Shown: positions 34,233-43,251 of the stretch, piece after piece
Position numbering within the stretch: position 1 is the stretch's first letter
Layout of the letters: every line of letters begins with the position of its first letter
Assembly (NCBI GenBank): GCA_030690165.1
Contig: JAUYHF010000055.1
Coordinates: 67,493 to 131,492 of the forward strand
Origin: Deltaproteobacteria bacterium
GTDB lineage: Bacteria; Desulfobacterota; GWC2-55-46; UBA9637
Direction: 5' to 3'
DNA length: 64,000 nt
Notes under the pieces: model-generated
Database searches by the model: none
Told to the model about the DNA's origin: nothing
What the model saw: the letters and a program-made list of their open reading frames with translations, nothing else
Program-made: the position numbers and the translations under genes

Positions 34233-34850
34233 TTATGGAAGCCAGTCATAATAATTCTTTTGCGATCTGCCCCTTGCAGTCATCTTACCAGCAGGCATGG
34301 TTGAAAAAATAGCGTCTATTACGCGCTGAATCACCGGCTCATAAGTCTTTATAACCCCAAATTCAACAACATTTCTTTCAAGGCTCATATCAGAATCCTT
34401 AGTTTTAAACTCTGATTCCAATAATTTTCCCCCGCTGGCCCCGTCATATAATTCAAGCTTAGCCCCTATCTTCATAGAGGCGTAACTAAGGAAAACAGTA
34501 GAATCCCACTCTGTTACAGTAGTATACAGGATGGAATCAGCGCCCAATATTGACGCAAGTTCTTTTGGGGTTTTGTTATAGAATTCACCCCTTCTCATTC
34601 CGCTGCGAAGAAGCCTGTCATCTACGGTTTCCAGAGAGATTGGAGAATATCCCACCTGGATAAGTTTTTCATACGTCATAGTCCTGAAGAGGTAATGCGC
34701 ATCTTTATCCCCAATATCGCCGCCCACCGGCATCACAGCAATTATGCTCGGCATCCGCTCGTTATAATCAGCCGTCAGTGTATATTGAACAGCGCTGCCA
34801 CAGCCGGAAACCAACAACATAAAAATACAAATAAATATAATTTTCATCAT
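34233..34850 (-). CDS. Outer-membrane lipoprotein, GNA1162/DUF799-like
   Basis: 205 residues with a lipobox signal (FMLLVSGCGSA; Cys near residue 17) and a domain with IAVMPVGG, YSPISLETVDDRLLRSG and LGADSILYTTVTEWDS, which resembles the DUF799 (GNA1162) lipoprotein family. Known family members are often encoded with other envelope components. Here it overlaps the upstream secreted-protein gene by 4 nt. Exact role unknown. Confidence 0.75.
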   Translation of the reverse strand: MMKIIFICIFMLLVSGCGSAVQYTLTADYNERMPSIIAVMPVGGDIGDKDAHYLFRTMTYEKLIQVGYSPISLETVDDRLLRSGMRRGEFYNKTPKELASILGADSILYTTVTEWDSTVFLSYASMKIGAKLELYDGASGGKLLESEFKTKDSDMSLERNVVEFGVIKTYEPVIQRVIDAIFSTMPAGKMTARGRSQKNYYDWLP

Positions 34851-35563
34851 TGATTTATTGGCCCTTTCATTGGAAAAAATCTTACATCTATCCTATCCGC
34901 AGAAAACCAACCTGATGCAACAGTGGATTCTATTTTCCAATCTTTTATATCCATAGCCATAATTTCTTGTTTTAGCGCCTGGGCCCCTCCGCTTGTTTCT
35001 ACGGTCATTTCTATTCTATCTCTGATAAATGAATTATAATGAATCGCTTTTACACCCTTGGTTCTTAGTATATTATTTCTGAAAAGTTCAAACCCTTTGT
35101 AGTCTCTAAGGTTCAGTATAGTAACGACGAGTTTTTTGATTTCTCCTTCATGAATAATCCCTGCAAAAGTCAAATCTTTTATTAACAGGTCAACTGCAAT
35201 ATCCGCTTCTATGGAGACATTATATATTGTCACCCCGCCTTCTGTTGCAGAGATCTCATCTTCCATGATTTCCTTTGAAAGGATGCGATAATTTAAAATG
35301 TAGCGGCTTGCATTGCTGTAAATCTTATCATCCAGTATCAAGGTAAAAGTGTCTAATCCTCCTTGATGTACGATTGTCTCTACTGCCTTTGCAACAGCCT
35401 TCCTGAACGCATCCTCAATAGCCATATCATCAGGTTTTTTTGTATCAATGGACGCAGGAATGCTGCCCATAACTTCAATGCGAATGGTATTATTATGGGA
35501 AAAAGCGATAGGTGAAATAAAAAACACAGCAACCAGCAATAAAATTATAGATTTAAGACTCAT
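34847..35563 (-). CDS. Secreted or periplasmic protein of unknown function
   Basis: 238 residues with a signal peptide (IILLLVAVFFISPIAFS) and a domain with EDAFRKAVAKAVETIV and RYILNYRILSKEIMED, a pattern shared with flagellar-assembly FlgT-like and LPP20-like envelope proteins. I do not assign it further. It is coupled by 4-nt overlaps to both miaA and the lipoprotein gene, suggesting that the two envelope proteins work together. Confidence 0.65.
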   Translation of the reverse strand: MSLKSIILLLVAVFFISPIAFSHNNTIRIEVMGSIPASIDTKKPDDMAIEDAFRKAVAKAVETIVHQGGLDTFTLILDDKIYSNASRYILNYRILSKEIMEDEISATEGGVTIYNVSIEADIAVDLLIKDLTFAGIIHEGEIKKLVVTILNLRDYKGFELFRNNILRTKGVKAIHYNSFIRDRIEMTVETSGGAQALKQEIMAMDIKDWKIESTVASGWFSADRIDVRFFPMKGPINQ

Positions 35564-36480
35564 CTCAGAAATCCCTCTATCAAGGTTACTATCTTATCCT
35601 TTTCCTCAGAAGAAAACCATCTTATATCCGCTTCTTTCCTAAACCATGTCATCTGCCGCTTGGCATATCTTCTGGTGTTTTTCTTTATCTCTCTCACAGC
35701 GCCTTCCAAACCGTATTTATTTTGAATATAACCAAGAATCTCTTTATATCCCAGACCGCGCATTGCCTTGAGGTCTGGTGAATAACCCATATCCAAAAGT
35801 CTTCTTGCCTCCTCTGCCAAACCAACCTTCATCATATTATCTACCCTATCCTCTATGCTTTTGTAAAGAGACTTTCTATCAGCCGATAATCCGACCTTAA
35901 TTGCCTCATACGGCTCTTCGGAAAAATTATGCTCCTTTTGAAAGACAGATATGGGCTTATTGGTCAGATAATAAACCTCAAGGGCACGAATAATCCTTGC
36001 TGCATTATTGGGATGTATTCTGGACGCTGCCTCCGGATCCACCTCCTTCAATTTTCCATAAAGATACATTGCTCCCTCGCTTCCCAACCCAAGCATGGCA
36101 AATTCATTCCTAAGCCGCACATCAGAACCAGGGCCTTTGAAAAGCCCTTTTGTAAGCGCCTTTATATATAAACCCGTTCCGCCGGCAACAAATACATTCT
36201 TCCCCCTCTCGTGTATCTCTCTGATTGCCTTTGAAGCCTCATCGCTATATCTTGCCGCAGTGAATTCTTCATCCGGATCTGCTATATCTATCAGGTGGTG
36301 TGAAATTTTTTCTCTCTGCTCCTTAACAGGCTTTGCCGTGCCAATATCCATATAACGGTATACTTGCATTGAGTCAGCGCTGACAATCTCTCCATCAAAC
36401 CTCTCGGATAGCTCCATGGCAAGCGCAGACTTTCCCGATGCCGTCGGACCAACTATTACAATAATCTTTATCTTATCCAT
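35560..36480 (-). CDS. miaA: tRNA dimethylallyltransferase MiaA
   Basis: Adds an isopentenyl group to A37 of tRNAs reading U-starting codons. P-loop GPTASGKSALA, the conserved SADSMQVYRYMDIGTAKP, VAGGTGLYIKAL and the C-terminal RRYAKRQMTWFRK are present. 306 residues. In many bacteria miaA directly follows mutL; here the two are separated by about 6.8 kb holding a phosphoesterase gene, a RayT element and a signalling block. Confidence 0.97.
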   Translation of the reverse strand: MDKIKIIVIVGPTASGKSALAMELSERFDGEIVSADSMQVYRYMDIGTAKPVKEQREKISHHLIDIADPDEEFTAARYSDEASKAIREIHERGKNVFVAGGTGLYIKALTKGLFKGPGSDVRLRNEFAMLGLGSEGAMYLYGKLKEVDPEAASRIHPNNAARIIRALEVYYLTNKPISVFQKEHNFSEEPYEAIKVGLSADRKSLYKSIEDRVDNMMKVGLAEEARRLLDMGYSPDLKAMRGLGYKEILGYIQNKYGLEGAVREIKKNTRRYAKRQMTWFRKEADIRWFSSEEKDKIVTLIEGFLR

Positions 36481-36486
36481 TTTACA

Positions 36487-37341
36487 TCAAACCTTCCGAG
36501 CATCTCTTGTTAATGTTATGAGAGTAATCTCAGGCGGGCAGTTAAATCTTATTGGAAGCCCTACAACACCAATACCCCTTGAGACATACACCTGTGTATT
36601 GGGCAATTTTACCAAGCCGCCAGTGTATTTTTGACCATAATTAGACATAGTCACAGGCGCTATGGAAAATGGCAGGCGAACCTGGCCGCCGTGGGTATGA
36701 CCCGCAAGCACTAAATCCACCCTTGCGGTTTTTGACATAACCTCTGCATAATCTGGATTGTGAGAAAGCAAAATCCGCGGGATATCGTTAGAAACCCCGT
36801 GAAAGGCTGCCTTTAAATCCTGAGAGCCCTCCATAAAATCTCCAACACCAGCAACACAAATAGCCGTATCTTTTATCTCTATCAATTTATTACTATTTGT
36901 TATTACAGGGATGCTATATTTATTAAAAACATCTTTTGTCAGTTCTGCCCCTGCCCAGTGGTCATGATTGCCAAGAACAGACAGAATGCCATTGGGTGAT
37001 TTAAGTTTGCACAAGGCACTGACAGCAGGCTCAATATATTTATGAGAATCATCCACGTAATCCCCTGTGAGAACCATCAAGTCAGGCTTTAAGGCATTAG
37101 CTTCGTCAACAACCTTCCCAATAAACTTAATCCCGACAAACGGGCTATGATGTATATCCGTTAACTGGCATATCCTGAATCCCTCAAATACTTGAGGAAG
37201 ATTGTTTATAGTTATGGTCTTTTTTTCTACGACAATACGTCTTGGTTCAAAAAAGACGCCGTCAGCAATAAGACCTGCTGCCCCGGCAGTTAGAGCGCCT
37301 TTTAAAAATTGTCTTCTATTAAAATTAGGGACACATCCCAT
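36487..37341 (-). CDS. Tat-exported calcineurin-like phosphoesterase
   Basis: Metallophosphoesterase with a twin-arginine signal (NRRQFLKGALTAGAAGL) and metal motifs QLTDIHHS, TGDYVDD, LGNHDHW and LAGHTHGGQ. The C-terminus resembles YkuE/YaeI-type enzymes, which in some bacteria hydrolyse lipid A or cell-wall intermediates. The first residues MGCVPN are encoded by a copy of the RayT-type repeat (GGGATGTGTCCC), so the start codon appears to have been replaced by the repeat. 284 residues. It starts 1 nt from the RayT gene end and ends 6 nt before miaA. Confidence 0.9.
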   Translation of the reverse strand: MGCVPNFNRRQFLKGALTAGAAGLIADGVFFEPRRIVVEKKTITINNLPQVFEGFRICQLTDIHHSPFVGIKFIGKVVDEANALKPDLMVLTGDYVDDSHKYIEPAVSALCKLKSPNGILSVLGNHDHWAGAELTKDVFNKYSIPVITNSNKLIEIKDTAICVAGVGDFMEGSQDLKAAFHGVSNDIPRILLSHNPDYAEVMSKTARVDLVLAGHTHGGQVRLPFSIAPVTMSNYGQKYTGGLVKLPNTQVYVSRGIGVVGLPIRFNCPPEITLITLTRDARKV

Positions 37342-38016
37342 TTATTGACCTTTCCCCTTCTTTGGCCTTCCTCGCGGCCTTAATTTGAATATTCTATCAA
37401 GTTTTTGCTCCATTTTCTCTACGAAACTCTCACTGCCAAAGGGACGGCCATTTCTCGTATAATCTCTTATGTTGTTTATATCTTCTTCTTTAATATTCGC
37501 TTTCATCAATTCTATGTAATCTGTCCTTTGCCTGCCTTCAAATAGCATTTCGCCAAGCGCCTCGTCTTTTGTGCCGTATATATGAGTCTTTGCGCTTGAA
37601 TATGGGTAATCTTCGGCTTTCTTCGCAATTTTTGCCCGCACAGGGTTTTGTTCTATGTATCTCGCCACAGCCCATAAATATTTCTCTTTATCTATTATAC
37701 ATGAATGATACCTGCTCTCCCACAACCTGCCTGTCCTCTTATAAGTCCTGTTGATGTATTGGGTATAGCAAAGGGTTATGCCCTGCATCATTTTGTATAA
37801 AGACTCATTTTTTGACGGCCTCGCCAATAAATGCACATGGTTGCTCATAAGACAGTAGGCAAGGATGGGCGATTTCCATTTATCTGAATATTTCTTGAGG
37901 AGGGATAGATACTTGTCTTTGTCTTTTTCATTGAAAAAGACTTTTTCTCTGTTGTTGCCTCTCTGAACAACATGATGGGGAAATCCTGATGCGACTGCCC
38001 TGGCTATCCTTGGCAT
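37342..38016 (-). CDS. REP-associated tyrosine transposase (RayT, Y1 HUH family)
   Basis: Single-strand transposase of the IS200-like Y1 family domesticated with REP repeats. It begins MPRIARAV and HHVVQRGNNREKVFF, has the HUH motif in MSNHVHLLARP and the GRLWESRYHSCIID/QNPVRAKI segments diagnostic of RayT. 224 residues with a very basic C-terminal tail (RPRGRPKKGKGQ). Repeats GGGATGTGTCCC lie on both sides (37328-37339, 38059-38070, 38112-38123) and are the likely recognition hairpins. Confidence 0.93.
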   Translation of the reverse strand: MPRIARAVASGFPHHVVQRGNNREKVFFNEKDKDKYLSLLKKYSDKWKSPILAYCLMSNHVHLLARPSKNESLYKMMQGITLCYTQYINRTYKRTGRLWESRYHSCIIDKEKYLWAVARYIEQNPVRAKIAKKAEDYPYSSAKTHIYGTKDEALGEMLFEGRQRTDYIELMKANIKEEDINNIRDYTRNGRPFGSESFVEKMEQKLDRIFKLRPRGRPKKGKGQ

Positions 38017-38050
38017 GATGGAATTCTACAGAATAATAGCCAGATTGTCA

Positions 38051-38146
38051 AATAAATTGGGATGTGTCCCTAATTACTCTCTAATTACTCTAATTACTCT
38101 AATTACTCCTTGGGATGTGTCCCTAATTACTCACCTAATTACTCAC
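38051..38146. repeat. RayT-type repeat pair with CTAATTACT tandem units
   Basis: Two copies of GGGATGTGTCCCTAATTACT (from 38059 and 38112) are separated and followed by tandem CTAATTACT units. GGGA-TGTG-TCCC can form a minimal hairpin like those recognised by Y1 transposases. Further copies in the opposite orientation are at 37328-37339 and 43160-43171. Confidence 0.8.
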
Positions 38147-38266
38147 GAAGGTCGCGGCGGACATCAAAAAAATATTGAAGGCGCTGGGGCTGTAGGGGGG
38201 GAGCGTAAACTCCGGCATCATGTCAAACCAAACGCGGCAAATGGCGCCCGACCAGGACCGCCGACA

Positions 38267-38668
38267 TTATGGGTTGAGTCTTTCGTAGGCCTTATACAAG
38301 GTATTCTCTTCCTTTCTGATGCGCGACTGCAATGTGGCGTAAAGCCAGCCGAAGTCCCTGGCGAACTCCGTGCCCTGCCCTCCTGAGGCGTATTTATCGA
38401 AAAACCTCATTGCCGCCTTGGAAACCTCGTCCATGTCCCTGGTGAAAATATCGAGCGTCTGCTTCAAGACGGCGTCGGTCTCAGATGCCTTTCTTAAGAC
38501 CGGATAGAGCTTCGTGTCTTCTTTCGTAAGGTGCGCAAGCAGCGTATCCTTGACGGAATTAAGGCCCTCCTTGCCCTCCCTCGACATAATGCCCTGACGC
38601 CTTACCGCGTTCAGGATATCTACTATGAGTATATGGTCTTTCTGAAGCTCTTGAATAAGATTGGACAT
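38267..38668 (-). CDS. Hemerythrin-like HHE domain protein
   Basis: 133 residues forming a predicted four-helix bundle. Candidate di-iron ligands are His in LQKDHILIVD and LLAHLTKEDTKLYP. The last helix (LQSRIRKEENTLY) has Arg where many HHE domains have His, a feature shared with the N-terminal domain of the hybrid kinase at 42.9 kb. ATG 38668 follows GGAGG. It probably senses or binds O2 or NO. It is the last gene of the G+C-rich signalling block. Confidence 0.88.
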   Translation of the reverse strand: MSNLIQELQKDHILIVDILNAVRRQGIMSREGKEGLNSVKDTLLAHLTKEDTKLYPVLRKASETDAVLKQTLDIFTRDMDEVSKAAMRFFDKYASGGQGTEFARDFGWLYATLQSRIRKEENTLYKAYERLNP

Positions 38669-38811
38669 TTTCGTTCCTCCGTTTGACGAGATTGCCTGAG
38701 ACAATATTCCAAGTTCCATATCGAAGCCTCAGGTTTATATGAAATTCATACTGCCTCGAAGATTACCGGCCTCCTTCCATGAGATGGACCATCAGGTTTC
38801 GGGGCAAGGCG

Positions 38812-39189
38812 CTAAAGGCCGAGCACGGTCGACGCCTTCAAGACTATGTCATCCGGATTGAACGGCTTGGTAATATACATGTCGGCCCCGACCTCTATCC
38901 CGCGTTGCTTATCATACTCCTGCCCCTTCGCGGTAAGAAGCACTATGTGGACGTCCTGCATCCCGAGGTCCTTCTTGACCGTGCGGCACACGTCAAAACC
39001 GTTCATCTTCGGCATCATGACATCCATAAATACAAGCCCCGGCCTTTCGGTCTTTATAATCTCGAGCGCGGCCTCGCCGTTGTCGGCCATAAGCAGCACC
39101 GCGCCCTTTTCCTCGATGTCTTCAAGCGTCTGCTCCAGTAAAAGCCTTATGTGCGATTCGTCGTCCACGATCAATATCTTCTTCGGCAT
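38812..39189 (-). CDS. Single-domain response regulator
   Basis: 125-residue CheY-like receiver: acidic pair in LIVDDESHI, phospho-acceptor Asp in LVFMDVMMPKMNG, the switch Thr in VLLTAKG and Lys in YITKPFNPDDI. There is no output domain, so it passes the phosphate by protein contact. It lies 13 nt after the cyclase gene and probably receives phosphate from the hybrid kinase at 40.6-42.9 kb. Confidence 0.93.
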   Translation of the reverse strand: MPKKILIVDDESHIRLLLEQTLEDIEEKGAVLLMADNGEAALEIIKTERPGLVFMDVMMPKMNGFDVCRTVKKDLGMQDVHIVLLTAKGQEYDKQRGIEVGADMYITKPFNPDDIVLKASTVLGL

Positions 39190-39202
39190 AATCCCCTCCG
39201 GT

Positions 39203-40615
39203 TCAATATAAGACCTCGAAGACCTCTACGGATCTTTTCTTACCCTTCACCTCGACGCTCCCGCGCGCCTTAAAATCATATACCCCCTTCATGGTCTCTT
39301 GGATGTGCCTTCCGACAAGTATCTCCCCTCCCCGCGCCATGGCCTGAAGCCGCTGCGCGATGTTAACCTCGTCACCGATGGCCGTATAGTCCATATGGTG
39401 TACCGATCCGATATTCCCCACCACGACGTCTCCAGAATTTATCCCGATCCCGACCGAGAAGTCTCTTGACGGGCACGGCCAGTTACCCGCCCTTATGGCG
39501 CGCTGCATGTCAACGGCGGTGTCAATGGCCCTCTTCTCGTTGTTGCCCATGTCTTCCGGCGCCCCGTAAAGGGCGAGTATCATGTCGCCGACGAACTTGT
39601 TGAGCGTCCCGTTGTGTTTGAAGATTATGTCCACCATGTCGCCGAAGTATTTATTAAGGAGACCAACGAGGGACACAGCCTCCATATCCTCGCTAAGCGA
39701 GGTAAAATTCCTTATATCCGAAAAGAGTATTACGAGCCGTCGTTTTGCCGATTTGAGCGTAATGTCTCCGCTTGTGTTCATGACCTCGCTTACAAGGTGC
39801 TGCGGCAGATAGCGTCCGAGGTTGGTTTTGATCCTCTCATGCTTGAGCGCGGCCGTATGCAGCCTGCTGTTCTCGATGGCGAGCGCCGACTGGAAGGCGA
39901 GGTTCGAAAGCCGCCTTAAATCGGCCGCGGTGTAATTATAGGGTCTGTGGGTAGACACGTTGAAGACCCCCATGACCTTATCGCCGGTCTTCAGCGGGGC
40001 GCAGATGAGTGAATGTATCTTTATGTCGCTCTTTACGAACCTGTGGTCCAACTCGACGTTATTGATTATCTCGGCCATTCCGGTCTTGAGCACATGACCG
40101 GCTATGCCGACCCCTGGACCTAATTCGGCCTTGGGGAAATGTTCCTTCCCGTACGGGACGAGTATCTCGAATTTATTCTCCTCGTCGCTCCATGTCATTA
40201 TCGAGGCGCTCGTGACCTCCGTCTGCTTCCTTATTTCGTCCACCGCGAGCCTCGAGACCTCTCTTACGTCGAAGCACGCCACCACCTTCTCGGAGAAATC
40301 GTATATGAAGTTTATATCCCTGTACTTATCGAGGGCCTCCGCCGCAAGGGCCTTCTTCTCGGCCTCCTTCTCCACGAAAACCCCCATGAGAGTTGCCACG
40401 GCCTCCGCCTTGCCGTCCCCGACGACCCATGCCACGGGGGAGTCCTTAAAGAGTATGGGATGACGGTGGGTCGCGTTCGTATCGTTAGAACCGATGATGC
40501 CTCTGCCGTCCGAGTCTACTACGGCTACGGAGGAGCCGACGGCGGCCTGGAGGTTGGAGAAGAACGTCGAAAAATCCTTTTTCTTGGACAACTTGCGCAG
40601 GATTACCTCATCCAT
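39203..40615 (-). CDS. GAF-domain class III adenylate/guanylate cyclase
   Basis: About 470 residues: an N-terminal roadblock- or PAS-like region (to ~100), a GAF domain (~115-265) and a class III cyclase domain. The cyclase has both metal aspartates ([12 protein letters not shown] and [12 protein letters not shown]) and the transition-state region [12 protein letters not shown]. Product (cAMP or cGMP) is not determinable by eye. ATG 40615 follows GGAGAG and overlaps the upstream kinase gene end by 8 nt, so it is in the same operon as the hemerythrin kinase. Confidence 0.88.
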   Translation of the reverse strand: MDEVILRKLSKKKDFSTFFSNLQAAVGSSVAVVDSDGRGIIGSNDTNATHRHPILFKDSPVAWVVGDGKAEAVATLMGVFVEKEAEKKALAAEALDKYRDINFIYDFSEKVVACFDVREVSRLAVDEIRKQTEVTSASIMTWSDEENKFEILVPYGKEHFPKAELGPGVGIAGHVLKTGMAEIINNVELDHRFVKSDIKIHSLICAPLKTGDKVMGVFNVSTHRPYNYTAADLRRLSNLAFQSALAIENSRLHTAALKHERIKTNLGRYLPQHLVSEVMNTSGDITLKSAKRRLVILFSDIRNFTSLSEDMEAVSLVGLLNKYFGDMVDIIFKHNGTLNKFVGDMILALYGAPEDMGNNEKRAIDTAVDMQRAIRAGNWPCPSRDFSVGIGINSGDVVVGNIGSVHHMDYTAIGDEVNIAQRLQAMARGGEILVGRHIQETMKGVYDFKARGSVEVKGKKRSVEVFEVLY

Positions 40616-42875
40616 CGGCTCTCCCCCCCACCGCCATGAAGATAAAAAAGACGTTTTCAAGCCCCTTCTCGTATCTGATGGTCTTCACCACGTCGTGTTT
40701 TTCGGAAAAGATCTTGTCCATTATTATCAGGTCCGGCTTGTACCTCACCGCCTCTTCCACGCATGTGCTGCCCTCGCATACCCCTACCGCCTGAAATCCC
40801 CTGCTCTCGAGCGCTTCGGTCAGCGCCTTTACGGACGATTCGGTTTCATCCATGACCATGACCTTCTTCTTAGACCCGCCCTGCGACACAAGGACGCCCA
40901 CCTCTTTTAAGAGCGCGTCGATGTCCACGGGTTTTGTGAGATACCTGTCAATGCCGAGCTTAAAACCCCTTTCCTTGTCCTCGCATATGGAGAGTATGAT
41001 GATCGGGATGTTCATGGTAAGCGGGTCGTTCTTGATTACAGCCGCGACGTCGAAGCCGCTGATGCCCGGCATCATGACGTCGAGCACTATCAGGTCCGGC
41101 CTCACGCCCTTGATAATGTTCAACGCCTCCATCCCGTCAACGGCCTCCATAACGGAATATCCGGTGGTCTCGAGTTCCTGCCTCAGGAGTTCCCTGATGT
41201 TCTTGTCGTCATCCACTATGAGAACGCTCTTGCCGGAGCCGGACGACGACACGGAGGAGCTTGTCACGTGCTGCCTGAGCCTTCTGATGAGCGCGTCTAT
41301 ATTGTTGATTTCGGCGCGGGCCGCATCGTCCTTGACGGGCAGGGTGAATGAAAAGGCGCTCCCATGCCCAGGCTCGCTCTCCACCCATATCTTGCCTCCG
41401 TGATGCTCCACTATCTGTTTGCATATCGGGATGCCAAGCCCTGTCCCTTTCCGTCAGGGTGTCTCCCACCTGCTTGAACTTCTCGAAGACCTTGGGCTGG
41501 TCTTCCTTCGATATGCCTATCCCCGTATCCACGACGCTTATCACGACCTCGTTCTTTGAAAACCGCGCCCTGCACGTGACGTTCCCCTTTTCGGTAAACT
41601 TCACGGCATTTGAAAGGAGGTTTATCACCACCTGCATGAGCTTGTCCGCGTCAACTACCACCGTCGGCAGGCCCTCCTCGATATCCTTCACCACCCGTAA
41701 ATCCTTATGGTCGAAGAGAGATGTGGTGGCGTTAACCGATCTGTCTATAATCTCCGATACGGTCGTCTTCTCCAGCTTCCAATCCACCCTTCCGGCCTCA
41801 AGCTTGGCGAGGTCGAGAACGTCGTTGATGATTGACGTCAGACGCCCGGCCTCGGAGAGGATGATGCCAACGTTGCTAAGCACCTGTCTTACCGCCTTTT
41901 GAACCTTCGCATTGCTGCTCTTGACCTCCGGTATTACGACCCCTTCAAGCCTGTTTTTTATGATCTTCGCGAATCCGAGGATCGAAGTGAGGGGCGTTCT
42001 CAATTCGTGGGAGACCGTGGAGAGGAAATCCGACTTGACCTTGTCGAGTTCCTGCAGCCTTACGTTGGCCTCGTTCAGGGACATGGTCTGCCCCTCAAGC
42101 TCCTTGAAGAGCCGTTCGGACTCCGCTTCCAAGGTCTTCTCAAACGTCATGTCCCGGATTACGGACGTGACCCCCGTCGCGCACCCGGCCTCTGATATGT
42201 TGGCGACGCAGATTACGGTGAGGCTGGCGCCGTTTTCAGCGGCAATCTCATTGATTAAGGCGGGCCTTCTTTTAGAAAAAAACGAGACGGGGTATAGGAC
42301 CCCCCCTCCACCGCAGCTTCGTAGACGCCCGGGGCGTCGGCGGCCGCGCCGCTTGACAGCCCGAGAAGCGACTTTGCAAAGGCGTTCATGAAGCTTACCT
42401 TCTTATCGAGGCCCGTAACGATCAACCCCATGCCGCTGTTGTCGAAGCGGTCCAAACTGAACAGGTCGCCGAGATTGAGGCTCTCATCCGACCCTATCGC
42501 GTAGAGTATCTCCTCTTCCTTCTCGATCCGGGCTTTTAAGGCCGCGAAGAACATGCTGAAGTCCTTACCGAACTCAAGGCTCGAACCGTCGGCGCAGTAT
42601 TTATCGAAGAATTGGAGCGCCGAGCCAGCCACTACACCCATGTCCTTTACGAAATAATCTATCGTTTCGAGGAGGTCTTTATCCTCCGCCGCGATCCGCT
42701 TGAGCGACGGATACAGATTGACCTCTTCATTATTCAGGTGGGCGATCAGTATGTCCCTGAACGACACAAGCGTCTTTTGAACCTCCCGCGACAGCGCGCC
42801 GGCGTCCTTCACCTTGACAAGCATATCGAGCGCTATGGCGTGTTCGGCCTTGAGCTGCTTGATGAGTTCTTGCAT
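40608..42875 (-). pseudogene. Hemerythrin-PAS-histidine kinase-REC-REC hybrid, broken by two frameshifts
   Basis: Reading across three frame segments gives one protein of about 750 residues. It has a hemerythrin HHE domain (IAHLNNEEVNLYP), a PAS domain (GMGLIVTGLDKKVSFMNAFA), HisKA (FLSTVSHELRTPLTSILGFA), HATPase (VVINLLSNAVKFTEKG, VVDTGIGIS) and two receivers (LIVDDDKNI...LDVMMPG; then [10 protein letters not shown]...). The first shift is near a run of seven A at 42276-42282; one more base restores the PAS domain. The second is near 41445-41455 in the ATP lid, where TLTE is followed in another frame by [19 protein letters not shown]. Either a decaying gene or sequencing errors. Confidence 0.85.
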
Positions 42876-43012
42876 ACGACTCCTTTTTTTCGGAAGGTAT
42901 TATTCGGGTCCGCGCTATTGCTTAAATTTGCGCCCGGCGCCGCTTTCCATCTGCCGCGCTCATCAGCCTGACGAAGACCGGCGAAGCGGCGCTGGGGGCA
43001 AATCAAAGGCAA

Positions 43013-43056
43013 AAAGAAAGGGACAGACCGTAAAACGGTCTGTCCCTTTCTTGAAT
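43013..43056. repeat. Perfect long inverted repeat downstream of mutL
   Basis: AGAAAGGGACAGACCGT and its exact complement ACGGTCTGTCCCTTTCT are separated by three bases (stem 17 bp). On the minus strand a T run follows, so it could terminate mutL transcripts; the GGGACAGACC motif is also REP-like. It marks the right side of the G+C-rich block. Confidence 0.75.
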
Positions 43057-43155
43057 AAAAAAACAGTTGTCGCTGAAGCTATACTGCCTGCCTGCGCAAG
43101 AATTATGCCTTATTATTCTTTCTATGCTTCCCACGTTGCCTATTTTATAATTGTA

Positions 43156-43206
43156 AATGGGGACACATCCCATTTATCGCCTTCCTCTTTTTCCCGCTAT
43201 CTCTCA
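43156..43206 (-). mobile_element. Remnant of a RayT element 3' end
   Basis: On the minus strand GGGAAAAAGAGGAAGGCGATAA would encode a GKKRKA-stop tail like that of the complete RayT at 37.3 kb, and it is followed by ATAAATGGGATGTGTCCC, the same bases found after the complete gene. It therefore looks like the end of a second, deleted copy on the opposite side of the signalling block. Confidence 0.6.
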
Positions 43207-43251
43207 ATCATGCAATTTACAAACTTTGCCTGAAGATGTGCGGCGCAACCA

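Noticed and set aside
38015-38386. Plus-strand frame of 123 codons upstream and antisense to the hemerythrin gene.
   Set aside because: It is built on the CTAATTACT repeat units and the antisense of the hemerythrin gene, and shows no family motif.
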